Part shown: piece by piece, positions 12,422 to 17,337 of the stretch | Position numbering within the stretch: the stretch's first letter is position 1 | Layout: each line of letters begins with the position of its first letter | DNA from: a virus | Length of the DNA: 29,208 nucleotides | Reading direction: 5' to 3' (one strand) | Virus record (IMG/VR): IMGVR_UViG_3300010430_002165 | Span: 1-29,208 of that record | Notes under the pieces: generated by a model | Database searches by the model: none | What the model was told of the DNA's origin: nothing | What the model saw: the letters and a program-made list of their open reading frames with translations, nothing else | Program-made: the position numbers and the translations under genes

Positions 12422-12613
12422 TTGATAAGCCCGGATTCGAATCGGGTAAGGTCTTTTATTTCAGGCTACCCTTTTCCTGTTGGCGTTTGAGACTTCATTC
12501 GTGCATTACGTTGAATGTCATTTTACCCATTGCGTTATTAGCTAACCAAGTTAACTCCTAATTCCTTTGATTGGTGAATTAGGAAACCAACTACTCCAAG
12601 TAGTCACTTATCA
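12422..12613 (-). ncRNA. 192-nt RNA with tRNA acceptor and T arm (tmRNA-like, or tRNA with insert)
   Basis: The ends pair as a perfect 7-bp acceptor TGATAAG/CTTATCA with discriminator A. The 3' side has a tRNA T arm (CCCGA-TTCGAAT-CCGGG, 4 of 5 pairs). It fills the slot between tRNA-Asn (5 nt away) and the next tRNA-like RNA (13 nt away). Inside are a 9-bp hairpin (TCCTAATTC/GAATTAGGA), a 6-bp one (GTTAAC-TTG-GTTAGC), a tandem TAATAA, and a 13-codon run GCA...TGA. No anticodon arm is evident. The layout recalls tmRNA, but the conserved tmRNA D-region and an Ala-Ala tag are missing. Confidence 0.5.
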
Positions 12614-12626
12614 AAATTTATATATG

Positions 12627-12694
12627 CCTGAGCATGAGGTTGTGAACCTCCATCACCTGTGAAAAACAGGGCTTTTAATTTAAGCTATACTCAG
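12627..12694 (-). tRNA. tRNA-like RNA, anticodon uncertain (TTT or TTC)
   Basis: Acceptor C1-G72 CTGAGTA/TGCTCAG (7 pairs with one G-U), D stem GCTT/AAGC, T stem mostly paired, discriminator G, trailer CAT. The anticodon stem is CCTG/CAGG around TTTTTCA: centring gives TTT (Lys), counting from the D arm gives TTC (Glu). The D loop lacks GG and T-loop base 58 is C instead of A. Probably a diverged or decaying tRNA; Lys(TTT) and Glu(TTC) genes exist elsewhere in the array. Confidence 0.6.
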
Positions 12695-12753
12695 TTTTAT
12701 GTGGCTGCTTGCGAGGCACTTTCCCGTATTGCTACGCTAGTTTTTACCATATG

Positions 12754-12825
12754 TGCGCCATGTCGGATTCGAACCGACGACCGAGGATTTAGAATCCTCT
12801 GCTCTAACCACTGAGCTAATGGCGC
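12754..12825 (-). tRNA. tRNA with anticodon CTA (amber suppressor)
   Basis: Perfect acceptor GCGCCAT/ATGGCGC, T8-A9, D stem GCTC/GAGC, anticodon arm GAGGA-TTCTAAA-TCCTC with a fully paired 5-bp stem, giving 34-36 = CTA. T arm GTCGG-TTCGAAT-CCGAC, discriminator A, trailer CAT. CTA pairs with the amber codon UAG. An Arg TCT register would break the anticodon stem. The body, with GCGCC acceptor and TTCTAA loop, resembles tRNA-Arg(TCT), but the amino acid inserted cannot be read from sequence. Every consensus tertiary position is intact, so it should be functional. Confidence 0.88.
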
Positions 12826-12829
12826 GTTC

Positions 12830-12848
12830 CGGTAGCACTATGCTACCG
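12830..12848 (-). other. 8-bp hairpin just upstream of the CTA tRNA
   Basis: CGGTAGCA-TAG-TGCTACCG, a perfect 8-bp stem with a 3-nt loop, 4 nt before the 5' end of the CTA tRNA and after the stop of the 127-aa gene. No T run follows, so it is not a simple terminator. A processing or stability element is possible. Confidence 0.6.
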
Positions 12849-12857
12849 AGGTTTTAA

Positions 12858-13241
12858 TTACCCTTTCTGTTCATCTATTCTATCAGACGCGAACCAGATG
12901 TCAACGTCCTCATCGAATTTCTTTTCAGAATTCGAAAATTTATTTGCCAAACGTTTGACTTCCTTGACGATACGATTCCATCTATAGGGATCTTTCGGTT
13001 TGGTTGTCTGTTCAATTCGTCTATATGGAACATCCCTCATAAATCCATATGCTAGTTGTATTGCTCTCGCAGCATCCCTAACATCGTGGGTTCTATGATT
13101 CCTAAGTTTCCAAAACTCTAAGGATTTAACATCTGGATTAGACCAGATATCTCCTTCTATCTTGTGTTTGGATTTTATCTTAGTCTCTTCAAGACGAATA
13201 TACTTCGCCTCTTGAGCTAGTTCCTTTACTCTTACTCTCAT
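12858..13241 (-). CDS. Hypothetical basic protein, 127 aa
   Basis: MRVRVKELAQEAKYIRLEET then HKIEGDIWSNPDVKSLEFWKLRNHRTHDVR and RAIQLAYGFMRDVPYRRIEQ. The pattern (MRVRVK.LA.EA..IR.EE, then R.HR...R..AR..QLAYGF.R..PY..IE) matches a small protein common in large phages as I recall, with no function assigned. Basic and helical, possibly nucleic-acid binding. The ATG sits in a 6-bp hairpin (13239-13255). Confidence 0.75.
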   Translation of the reverse strand: MRVRVKELAQEAKYIRLEETKIKSKHKIEGDIWSNPDVKSLEFWKLRNHRTHDVRDAARAIQLAYGFMRDVPYRRIEQTTKPKDPYRWNRIVKEVKRLANKFSNSEKKFDEDVDIWFASDRIDEQKG

Positions 13242-13255
13242 TCCAGAAAGGAATG
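13239..13255 (-). promoter_or_regulatory. Hairpin containing the start codon of the 127-aa gene
   Basis: Minus strand CATTCC-TTTCT-GGAATG, with the ATG start as the last three bases of the 3' arm. A second 7-bp hairpin (GCTGATA/TATCAGC, 13267-13286) is just upstream. Together they could limit initiation until unfolded. Confidence 0.45.
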
Positions 13256-13313
13256 CATTATCTTTTGCTGATATTTCGGTATCAGCTACCTATGTGTTTT
13301 TCATAACAAATCT

Positions 13314-13553
13314 TTATTTTACGTAGCTTAAAAATACTTTATCACCTACAACTCTAGCATTGTGTGGGCAATTCATACCACGAATACCATGATCTAGTTT
13401 TGCTGTAACATCACCAATCTTCAATTCATAACCAGATTGATATGCTAAATGCTCACCTTCTGGTAGAGTTCCCTCTACGATATTAGCTTTCCACTCACCT
13501 TCATATCTTTCGGTTAAGATTTTTTGCATATTTTCAGTATCGTTTATTCTCAT
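13314..13553 (-). CDS. Hypothetical protein, 79 aa
   Basis: Start at ATG 13553 (MRINDTENMQKILTERYEGE), downstream of tRNA-Tyr; the longer frame from 13652 would translate the tRNA. Beta-rich sequence GYELKIGDVTAKLDHGIRGMNC, ending ARVVGDKVFLSYVK. Possibly a small barrel; no family recognised. Confidence 0.68.
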   Translation of the reverse strand: MRINDTENMQKILTERYEGEWKANIVEGTLPEGEHLAYQSGYELKIGDVTAKLDHGIRGMNCPHNARVVGDKVFLSYVK

Positions 13554-13566
13554 AATCTTATTTAGT

Positions 13567-13652
13567 TGGTGTGAAGGGTGGGATTCGAACCCACGTATCC
13601 CGAAGGAATTGGATTTACAATCCAATGCTTTTAACCACTCAGCCACCCGCAC
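13567..13652 (-). tRNA. tRNA-Tyr(GTA), CCA encoded
   Basis: Anticodon arm TTGGA-TTGTAAA-TCCAA (GTA), long variable arm, T stem GTGGG/CCCAC, discriminator A, templated CCA. Acceptor GTGCGGG/CCTTCAC has one C-T mismatch at 4:69. Confidence 0.92.
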
Positions 13653-13654
13653 AT

Positions 13655-13948
13655 TTATTTTTCATCACATTTTAAATTTTTAATATCAGAATATACCCCA
13701 TAATTTTTATTACATTCACTACAACTAGTTCTAGTGAACCATATTCCGGTCGATCTTCCAATTTTGAGAGAACCACAATGAGGACATTTTAATAGAAATG
13801 TCCAAATCTCACCTGAGACAGATCTTCCAAATAAATCAGTATTACTATCCCAAATTTCTTCCGGCAGGGAGTATGCGTATACAGTATGTTCTTCTGGGAT
13901 TATTGACTGATCTATTAGACCGTTTCCCATATCTTTTCCGATATTCAT
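13655..13948 (-). CDS. Zinc-ribbon protein, 97 aa
   Basis: MNIGKDMGNGLIDQSIIPEE then LLKCPHCGSLKIGRS and TSCSECNKNYGV: two CxxC pairs 25 residues apart, a typical zinc-ribbon spacing. The start overlaps the stop of the MazG-like gene (ATGA) and the stop is 2 nt before tRNA-Tyr. Nucleic-acid or protein binding is possible; function unknown. Confidence 0.72.
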   Translation of the reverse strand: MNIGKDMGNGLIDQSIIPEEHTVYAYSLPEEIWDSNTDLFGRSVSGEIWTFLLKCPHCGSLKIGRSTGIWFTRTSCSECNKNYGVYSDIKNLKCDEK

Positions 13949-14271
13949 CTATTATCTCCAGATCCTCCAATTACTCCACGGGTCTTACGGGATTGTAACT
14001 TTTCGAGATTGATTATACATATCTCATCCAGGGTATATCCTAAGTCTCTAGTTAGAGTCGCACAATACCACATTACATCTGAAATTTCTTTGGCGATCTC
14101 TTTCTTCTTTTCATCTGTAAAGACTCCCTCGTTATCTCTGAGGACTTTCTTCACCTTATCTGCTACTTCCCCAGCCTCTCCTGTAAGTCCTAGTGTTGGA
14201 TAGATGATCTTAGATCCTTCTCCATAAATTGCCGTTGCTACTGCTTTCTCTTGGTATTCGTTTAGTGTCAT
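13945..14271 (-). CDS. MazG-like nucleotide pyrophosphohydrolase
   Basis: 108 residues from ATG 14271 (MTLNEYQEKAVATAIYGEGS). Metal-binding motifs of the all-alpha NTP pyrophosphatase superfamily: GLTGEAGEVADKVKK (ExxE) and KEISDVMWY (ExxD). These enzymes hydrolyse (d)NTPs to monophosphates and pyrophosphate. In phages they are thought to affect nucleotide pools or (p)ppGpp. A longer start at 14307 is possible but overlaps the upstream gene. Single-domain length is normal for phage copies. It is the only recognisable enzyme among the array genes. Confidence 0.85.
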   Translation of the reverse strand: MTLNEYQEKAVATAIYGEGSKIIYPTLGLTGEAGEVADKVKKVLRDNEGVFTDEKKKEIAKEISDVMWYCATLTRDLGYTLDEICIINLEKLQSRKTRGVIGGSGDNR

Positions 14272-14278
14272 TTGATTA

Positions 14279-14452
14279 TTATTTACAATTTCTCTCTCCC
14301 CATTCACAGAATTCTATGAATGTTTTTTGTTGGTCTTCAGATAATTCTGAAAACATCATATGATATTGTTTGTTTTGTTCAAAGTCAAACGGATCAATAC
14401 AATGTTTTAATGCATCGTCTATTATTTCTCTAAGTCGTTCCACTTCATTCAT
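14279..14452 (-). CDS. Hypothetical protein, 57 aa
   Basis: MNEVERLREIIDDALKHCID then PFDFEQNKQYHMMFSELSED and EFCEWGERNCK. Acidic and helical. The A of the ATG is the final A of the encoded CCA of tRNA-Met (ACCATG), so removing that tRNA at its mature end would cut into the start codon. It stops 7 nt before the MazG-like start. Function unknown. Confidence 0.65.
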   Translation of the reverse strand: MNEVERLREIIDDALKHCIDPFDFEQNKQYHMMFSELSEDQQKTFIEFCEWGERNCK

Positions 14453-14528
14453 GGTAGGAATAGTCAGATTCGAACTGACGATGACTGAGATATGAACTCA
14501 GTGTCTTAGACCACTAGACGATACTCCA
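14452..14528 (-). tRNA. tRNA-Met(CAT) or tRNA-Ile2(CAT), CCA encoded
   Basis: Anticodon arm CTGAG-TTCATAT-CTCAG (CAT), T stem GTCAG/CTGAC, discriminator A, templated CCA. Acceptor TGGAGTA/TATTCCT has a U-U first pair. If C34 becomes lysidine it would read AUA as Ile; a separate TAT tRNA makes elongator Met more likely. Confidence 0.85.
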
Positions 14529-14535
14529 GTTTATG

Positions 14536-14623
14536 TTGCGGGTGATGGATTCGAACCACCAACAGGACATTATCCATTCTCTTGGTTATGAGCCAAGGAT
14601 GTTACCAATTACACTAACCCGCG
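14536..14623 (-). tRNA. Initiator-like tRNA-Met(CAT), long variable region
   Basis: Acceptor CGCGGGT/ACCCGCA has the C1-A72 mismatch that marks bacterial initiator tRNA. Anticodon loop CTCATAA is identical to that of E. coli initiator tRNA; the stem CTTGG/CCAAG has two of the three G-C pairs. The variable region is about 20 nt with GGA/TCC pairing, unlike normal initiators. Discriminator A, trailer CAT. CCA not encoded. Confidence 0.82.
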
Positions 14624-14630
14624 ATTAAAT

Positions 14631-14831
14631 CTATTTAAAATATTCGTAACATACGTATCCGATAAGTGCTAAAATCAATACACCAATTACCAATCCAAAA
14701 CTAATCCATAGAGGGGATAATACCCACCACCATGACCAACTGATCACGCCTCCAAGTTTTAGTCCTACGAATAGTATGGTAAGGAGTCCAGTGAACCCTA
14801 TACCGCCCGATGATGTTGTTTCTTTACTCAT
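14631..14831 (-). CDS. TMEM185-like small membrane protein
   Basis: 66 residues. GLLTILFVGLKLGGVISWSWWWVLSPLWI is the pattern that leads many phage proteins to be labelled transmembrane Fragile-X-F-associated protein. A second hydrophobic helix (GLVIGVLILALIGYVCY) follows. Role unknown. It starts 13 nt after tRNA-Ile(TAT) and ends 7 nt before the initiator-like tRNA. Confidence 0.85.
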   Translation of the reverse strand: MSKETTSSGGIGFTGLLTILFVGLKLGGVISWSWWWVLSPLWISFGLVIGVLILALIGYVCYEYFK

Positions 14832-14844
14832 AATTTTATTAAAG

Positions 14845-14915
14845 TCGCATATGCTAGAGTTGAACTAGCCTCTCTCCCTTATATGGGGAGTATGTTCACC
14901 GAACACTTATATGCA
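14845..14915 (-). tRNA. tRNA-Ile(TAT), A at position 33
   Basis: Acceptor TGCATAT/ATATGCG (U-G first pair), anticodon arm CTCCC-CATATAA-GGGAG with 34-36 = TAT, T arm GCTAG-TTCAACT-CTAGC perfect, discriminator A, trailer CTT. The near-invariant U33 is A. D stem TGT/ACA. Confidence 0.75.
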
Positions 14916-14917
14916 TG

Positions 14918-14989
14918 TAATCCCACGGGGAGTCGAACCCCGATCTGGTGGATGAAAACCACCTGTTCTAACCATTGAACTATGAGATC
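14918..14989 (-). tRNA. tRNA-Glu(TTC)
   Basis: Anticodon arm GGTGG-TTTTCAT-CCACC (TTC), T stem CGGGG/CCCCG, D stem GTTC/GAAC, acceptor GATCTCA/TGGGATT with G-U pairs, discriminator A, trailer CAT. First tRNA after the array promoter. Confidence 0.9.
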
Positions 14990-15077
14990 TTTGTGCAGTA
15001 ACTTCCCTGCTTCCCGGCGAATGAACTTTTACTTGCGCTGCTATCGGAGTCCGTTCGCCCGTCCCGATGACACCCTG
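14990..15077 (-). ncRNA. Structured 5' leader of the tRNA transcript
   Basis: About 85 nt between the promoter and tRNA-Glu with no frame. Possible pairings on the minus strand: GGCGAA/TTCGCC, ATCGG/CCGAT and GCAG-GGAAGTTA-CTGC. Probably removed when tRNA-Glu is matured; a separate small RNA cannot be excluded. The rest of the gene-poor stretch to 15343 holds the promoter, a terminator and one doubtful 23-codon frame. Confidence 0.4.
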
Positions 15078-15105
15078 ACTATATCAGGGTTTTAATTAAT
15101 GTCAA
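15078..15105 (-). promoter_or_regulatory. Sigma70-type promoter of the tRNA array
   Basis: TTGACA, a 16-nt spacer containing TTAATTAAAACCC, then TATAGT. It points into tRNA-Glu and the whole leftward array. Same composition as the promoter at 8552, which would re-drive the array from inside. Confidence 0.78.
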
Positions 15106-15186
15106 CCTCTCAATTTCAGTAAGTTTGTTTCATCTTAATCTCCCACATTGGTCGTTTTCGGATTCTGGTTCCGATACCTTCAAATA

Positions 15187-15216
15187 AAAAAGCTCCACTT
15201 TTTAATGTGGAGCTTT
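15187..15216 (-). terminator. Rho-independent terminator
   Basis: Minus strand AAAGCTCCAC, 8-nt loop, GTGGAGCTTT continuing TTT. It separates the vWA operon from the tRNA promoter about 80 nt downstream. The stem is symmetrical, but the better T run is on the minus strand. Confidence 0.85.
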
Positions 15217-15253
15217 GTTTACTTTGGTTTTTTACTATACTAAAACAAACAAG

Positions 15254-15325
15254 CTACTCCACTCCACGGTAATCACTAGGATTCCCGAGAATAAACTCTG
15301 TTGGTTGATGTTTCATATAGGACAT
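15254..15325 (-). CDS. Possible 23-residue peptide
   Basis: ATG at 15325 opens MSYMKHQPTEFILGNPSDYRGVE followed by TAG. It lies between the 91-aa gene and the terminator, in the right direction to be part of that operon. No Shine-Dalgarno and no homology known to me, so it may be chance. The amber stop would make it a readthrough candidate if the CTA tRNA is active. Confidence 0.3.
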   Translation of the reverse strand: MSYMKHQPTEFILGNPSDYRGVE

Positions 15326-15343
15326 TGTTAATTGTATTTAGTC

Positions 15344-15619
15344 TTAAGCGTTATACTTTTTCAACTCTAAAAAAATTGTTTCTAACTCACCATCTAAAGA
15401 GGGATCATTTAATTCAGTTTTTATCATATCGACAATTGTAGTATATGCCTCATCTTTGGATAATTCTGGGCCTTTGATTAAAGATCCTTCTGGGGATATA
15501 AAGGTTAAGTCGTAGAGTAATTCCATTGATAATTTAGCAAACTCTATATTATCTTTTTTAAAAGATATATATGGTTCAAACCGAACTTTATCTATATCTC
15601 TAGTGTATGATAGTCTCAT
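15344..15619 (-). CDS. Hypothetical protein, 91 aa
   Basis: MRLSYTRDIDKVRFEPYISF then helices (KLSMELLYDLTF, SKDEAYTTIVDMIKTEL, LETIFLELKKYNA). The ATG overlaps the vWA stop (ATGA), so it is translated with the vWA protein and may work with it. No family recognised. Confidence 0.7.
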   Translation of the reverse strand: MRLSYTRDIDKVRFEPYISFKKDNIEFAKLSMELLYDLTFISPEGSLIKGPELSKDEAYTTIVDMIKTELNDPSLDGELETIFLELKKYNA

Positions 15620-16269
15620 GCGTCAGACTTTTCTGAAACCATTGATCTTTCTTCTTCTTCTGTGAATGAAGCACACGTTGCATATGCATCCATTGTTGTA
15701 GCCGATCTCATAGTTTGCATCTTCGCATTAAGAACATTAAATGTGTTCTCCGAGTTACTTGAGTTGTAAGCTGATGTATTACCTTTAGAGATTCCCCATG
15801 ATACAGCCTCATTAACTGCATCCAATGAAGCACCAACAAATTGGAACTGCCAAGCATACTTCTCAGTTTGCTCTGTAATCAATGACTTAACATTCTCTTT
15901 AGTAAACTCTTTAGATGAGTTCTCGAATCCGTCTGTTTGGATTACTACTAATACTTTACTTGGTCTATCAGCTTCCGTCATTGATTGCAACTTCTCCCCA
16001 ACAGTTACAACAGTCTTACCAATTGCATCTAGTAGAGCAGTTCCCCCTCTTGGTCGAACTGTTAATGTGTCATCGACAGATTGAATATCTGTAAAGTCTT
16101 CAACGAGTTCGTAATCTGTATCGAAAGCTGCAACAGTAAATGTGCATCTACCATCGGCATCCTTATTATCTTTAATCATTTGTGTGTAACCTCCTTGTAC
16201 ATCCTCCCAACAAGAAGCCATAGAACCGCTGCGATCAATTATCATTGCAATGTGTGTGTAGTCATTCAT
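15616..16269 (-). CDS. von Willebrand factor A domain protein
   Basis: 217 residues. MIDAS metal-site motifs: DRSGSM at residues 12-17, the threonine in GGTALLDAI, and the aspartate in IQTDGFEN. Almost the whole protein is one vWA domain, with a Ser/Thr-rich C-terminal tail (TSAYNSSNSENTF). vWA domains bind protein partners through Mg2+. Phage copies of this small kind are of unknown role; binding of host or structural proteins is an inference. The promoter at 16279-16306 puts +1 about at the ATG. Confidence 0.88.
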   Translation of the reverse strand: MNDYTHIAMIIDRSGSMASCWEDVQGGYTQMIKDNKDADGRCTFTVAAFDTDYELVEDFTDIQSVDDTLTVRPRGGTALLDAIGKTVVTVGEKLQSMTEADRPSKVLVVIQTDGFENSSKEFTKENVKSLITEQTEKYAWQFQFVGASLDAVNEAVSWGISKGNTSAYNSSNSENTFNVLNAKMQTMRSATTMDAYATCASFTEEEERSMVSEKSDA

Positions 16270-16278
16270 AACACCAAT

Positions 16279-16306
16279 AATTTAGCACACCGATTTGGGT
16301 TGTCAA
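16279..16306 (-). promoter_or_regulatory. Sigma70-type promoter of the vWA gene
   Basis: TTGACA, 16 nt (containing CCAAATCGGTGTGC), TAAATT, then 9 nt to ATG 16269. The TGA inside TTGACA is the stop of the upstream gene. The spacer is nearly identical to that at 16991. Confidence 0.72.
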
Positions 16307-16983
16307 GAAGTTTCTTTAGGATACCAGTCGATGGATTCTGAAAGAACACAATCGATACGCAACCCTTCGGCATATTCCTCATCCCAATACTCCCTATTCA
16401 AACACTCATCGGGATCATCACTATCCCACTTTGGGGGTGGATTGAATTTCCCATTCACTGGTTCAATCCACATATAGAAAGGGTTACTACCAATGCTCTC
16501 GATAATTGCAGCCTGTCCATTATAATTAATATTTCTACCAATAAGTTCTTCTTTCCAAAATCTAGAATGGAAATTTATCGGACCCTCTAAATATTCAACC
16601 ATCATAGCCTTAGCTTTATGATAAGCATAATCTTCACTACCTCCAAACTTAAAAAAGGGTTTTCCATTTCTATATACTGTTGTAGTGCAACCCATTCGTA
16701 GGGATGAATCCCCCCACTTAGTTTTAAAATATTTAGACTTTTCTTGTTTTATTTCCCAAGTTGGAGCTTCCCCTCTAATACCATAACAGTCAGATACTTC
16801 AATGGTATCATCCATTGGTATATATTTATCACCATCTTTATATGTACTACCATCTATAGGGTAACAACAATAATCCTCTGAATTATATCCATCATATCCA
16901 ATGATCTGATATGGTACATTATTAACTTCTAAATCCCAATCAATAAATCTCGGATTCTTCTCTAATACCTCTTTATATAACAT
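16303..16983 (-). CDS. Hypothetical protein, 226 aa
   Basis: MLYKEVLEKNPRFIDWDLEV then VPYQIIGYDGYNSEDYCCYP. Acidic and rich in Tyr and Trp. Central GCTTTVYRNGKPFFKFGGSED and later FNPPPKWDSDDPDECL suggest beta-rich modules with acidic loops. No catalytic motif seen and family not recognised. It has a strong promoter with -10 7 nt before the ATG. Its stop is embedded in the next promoter. Confidence 0.72.
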   Translation of the reverse strand: MLYKEVLEKNPRFIDWDLEVNNVPYQIIGYDGYNSEDYCCYPIDGSTYKDGDKYIPMDDTIEVSDCYGIRGEAPTWEIKQEKSKYFKTKWGDSSLRMGCTTTVYRNGKPFFKFGGSEDYAYHKAKAMMVEYLEGPINFHSRFWKEELIGRNINYNGQAAIIESIGSNPFYMWIEPVNGKFNPPPKWDSDDPDECLNREYWDEEYAEGLRIDCVLSESIDWYPKETS

Positions 16984-16990
16984 AAAGATA

Positions 16991-17018
16991 ATTTTAGCAC
17001 ACCGATTTGAGATGTCAA
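16991..17018 (-). promoter_or_regulatory. Sigma70-type promoter of the 226-aa gene
   Basis: TTGACA, 16-nt spacer (TCTCAAATCGGTGTGC), TAAAAT, then 7 nt to ATG 16983. The TGA of TTGACA is the stop codon of the upstream 106-aa gene. Confidence 0.78.
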
Positions 17019-17335
17019 GAAATTTTATTGAGGAATCGTCTCAGATAGTGTAAAGCCTTCTCACCTCTATGAATAGTCTCCATAGATTTACCCTTCACGG
17101 ACTTTACCATCCACCCCGAATTAGTATCTTTATATGTTACTAATCCTTGGTTAACAGCTTGTTTTAGAAGTTTCTTTACAGCTTTCTCATCTCCATGACC
17201 AGATTTACCTTCATATACAATTTTAGTATAATCATTTAAAGCAAATCTATCGACCTTTTCTTCAACGATAACTTCTTCTATTTCCGATTCTTCTGTGTAC
17301 ATCTCGGTGTACATGCTTTGTAAGTTCTTTCTCAT
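17015..17335 (-). CDS. Hypothetical protein, 106 aa
   Basis: MRKNLQSMYTEMYTEESEIE, an acidic helix, then DYTKIVYEGKSGHGDEKAVKKLLKQAVNQ and GWMVKSVKGKSME, ending LHYLRRFLNKIS. The middle could be a winged-helix-like fold with a basic C-terminal helix, but I do not recognise a family. It starts 2 nt after the previous stop, in the operon headed by the 107-aa gene. Confidence 0.68.
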   Translation of the reverse strand: MRKNLQSMYTEMYTEESEIEEVIVEEKVDRFALNDYTKIVYEGKSGHGDEKAVKKLLKQAVNQGLVTYKDTNSGWMVKSVKGKSMETIHRGEKALHYLRRFLNKIS

Positions 17336-17337
17336 AA

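Noticed and set aside
12422-12613. Calling the long tRNA-like RNA a tmRNA outright
   Set aside because: No conserved tmRNA D-region sequence is present and the only short frames (ending MHE or LVS) lack the usual hydrophobic Ala-Ala type end, so it is reported as unresolved.
12422-12613. Group I intron in a tRNA
   Set aside because: The insert is short, no catalytic-core sequence is apparent, and no matching anticodon-stem halves flank it.
12754-12825. Reading the CTA tRNA as tRNA-Arg(TCT)
   Set aside because: That register breaks two pairs of the anticodon stem, whereas the CTA register has five perfect pairs and correct distance from the D stem.
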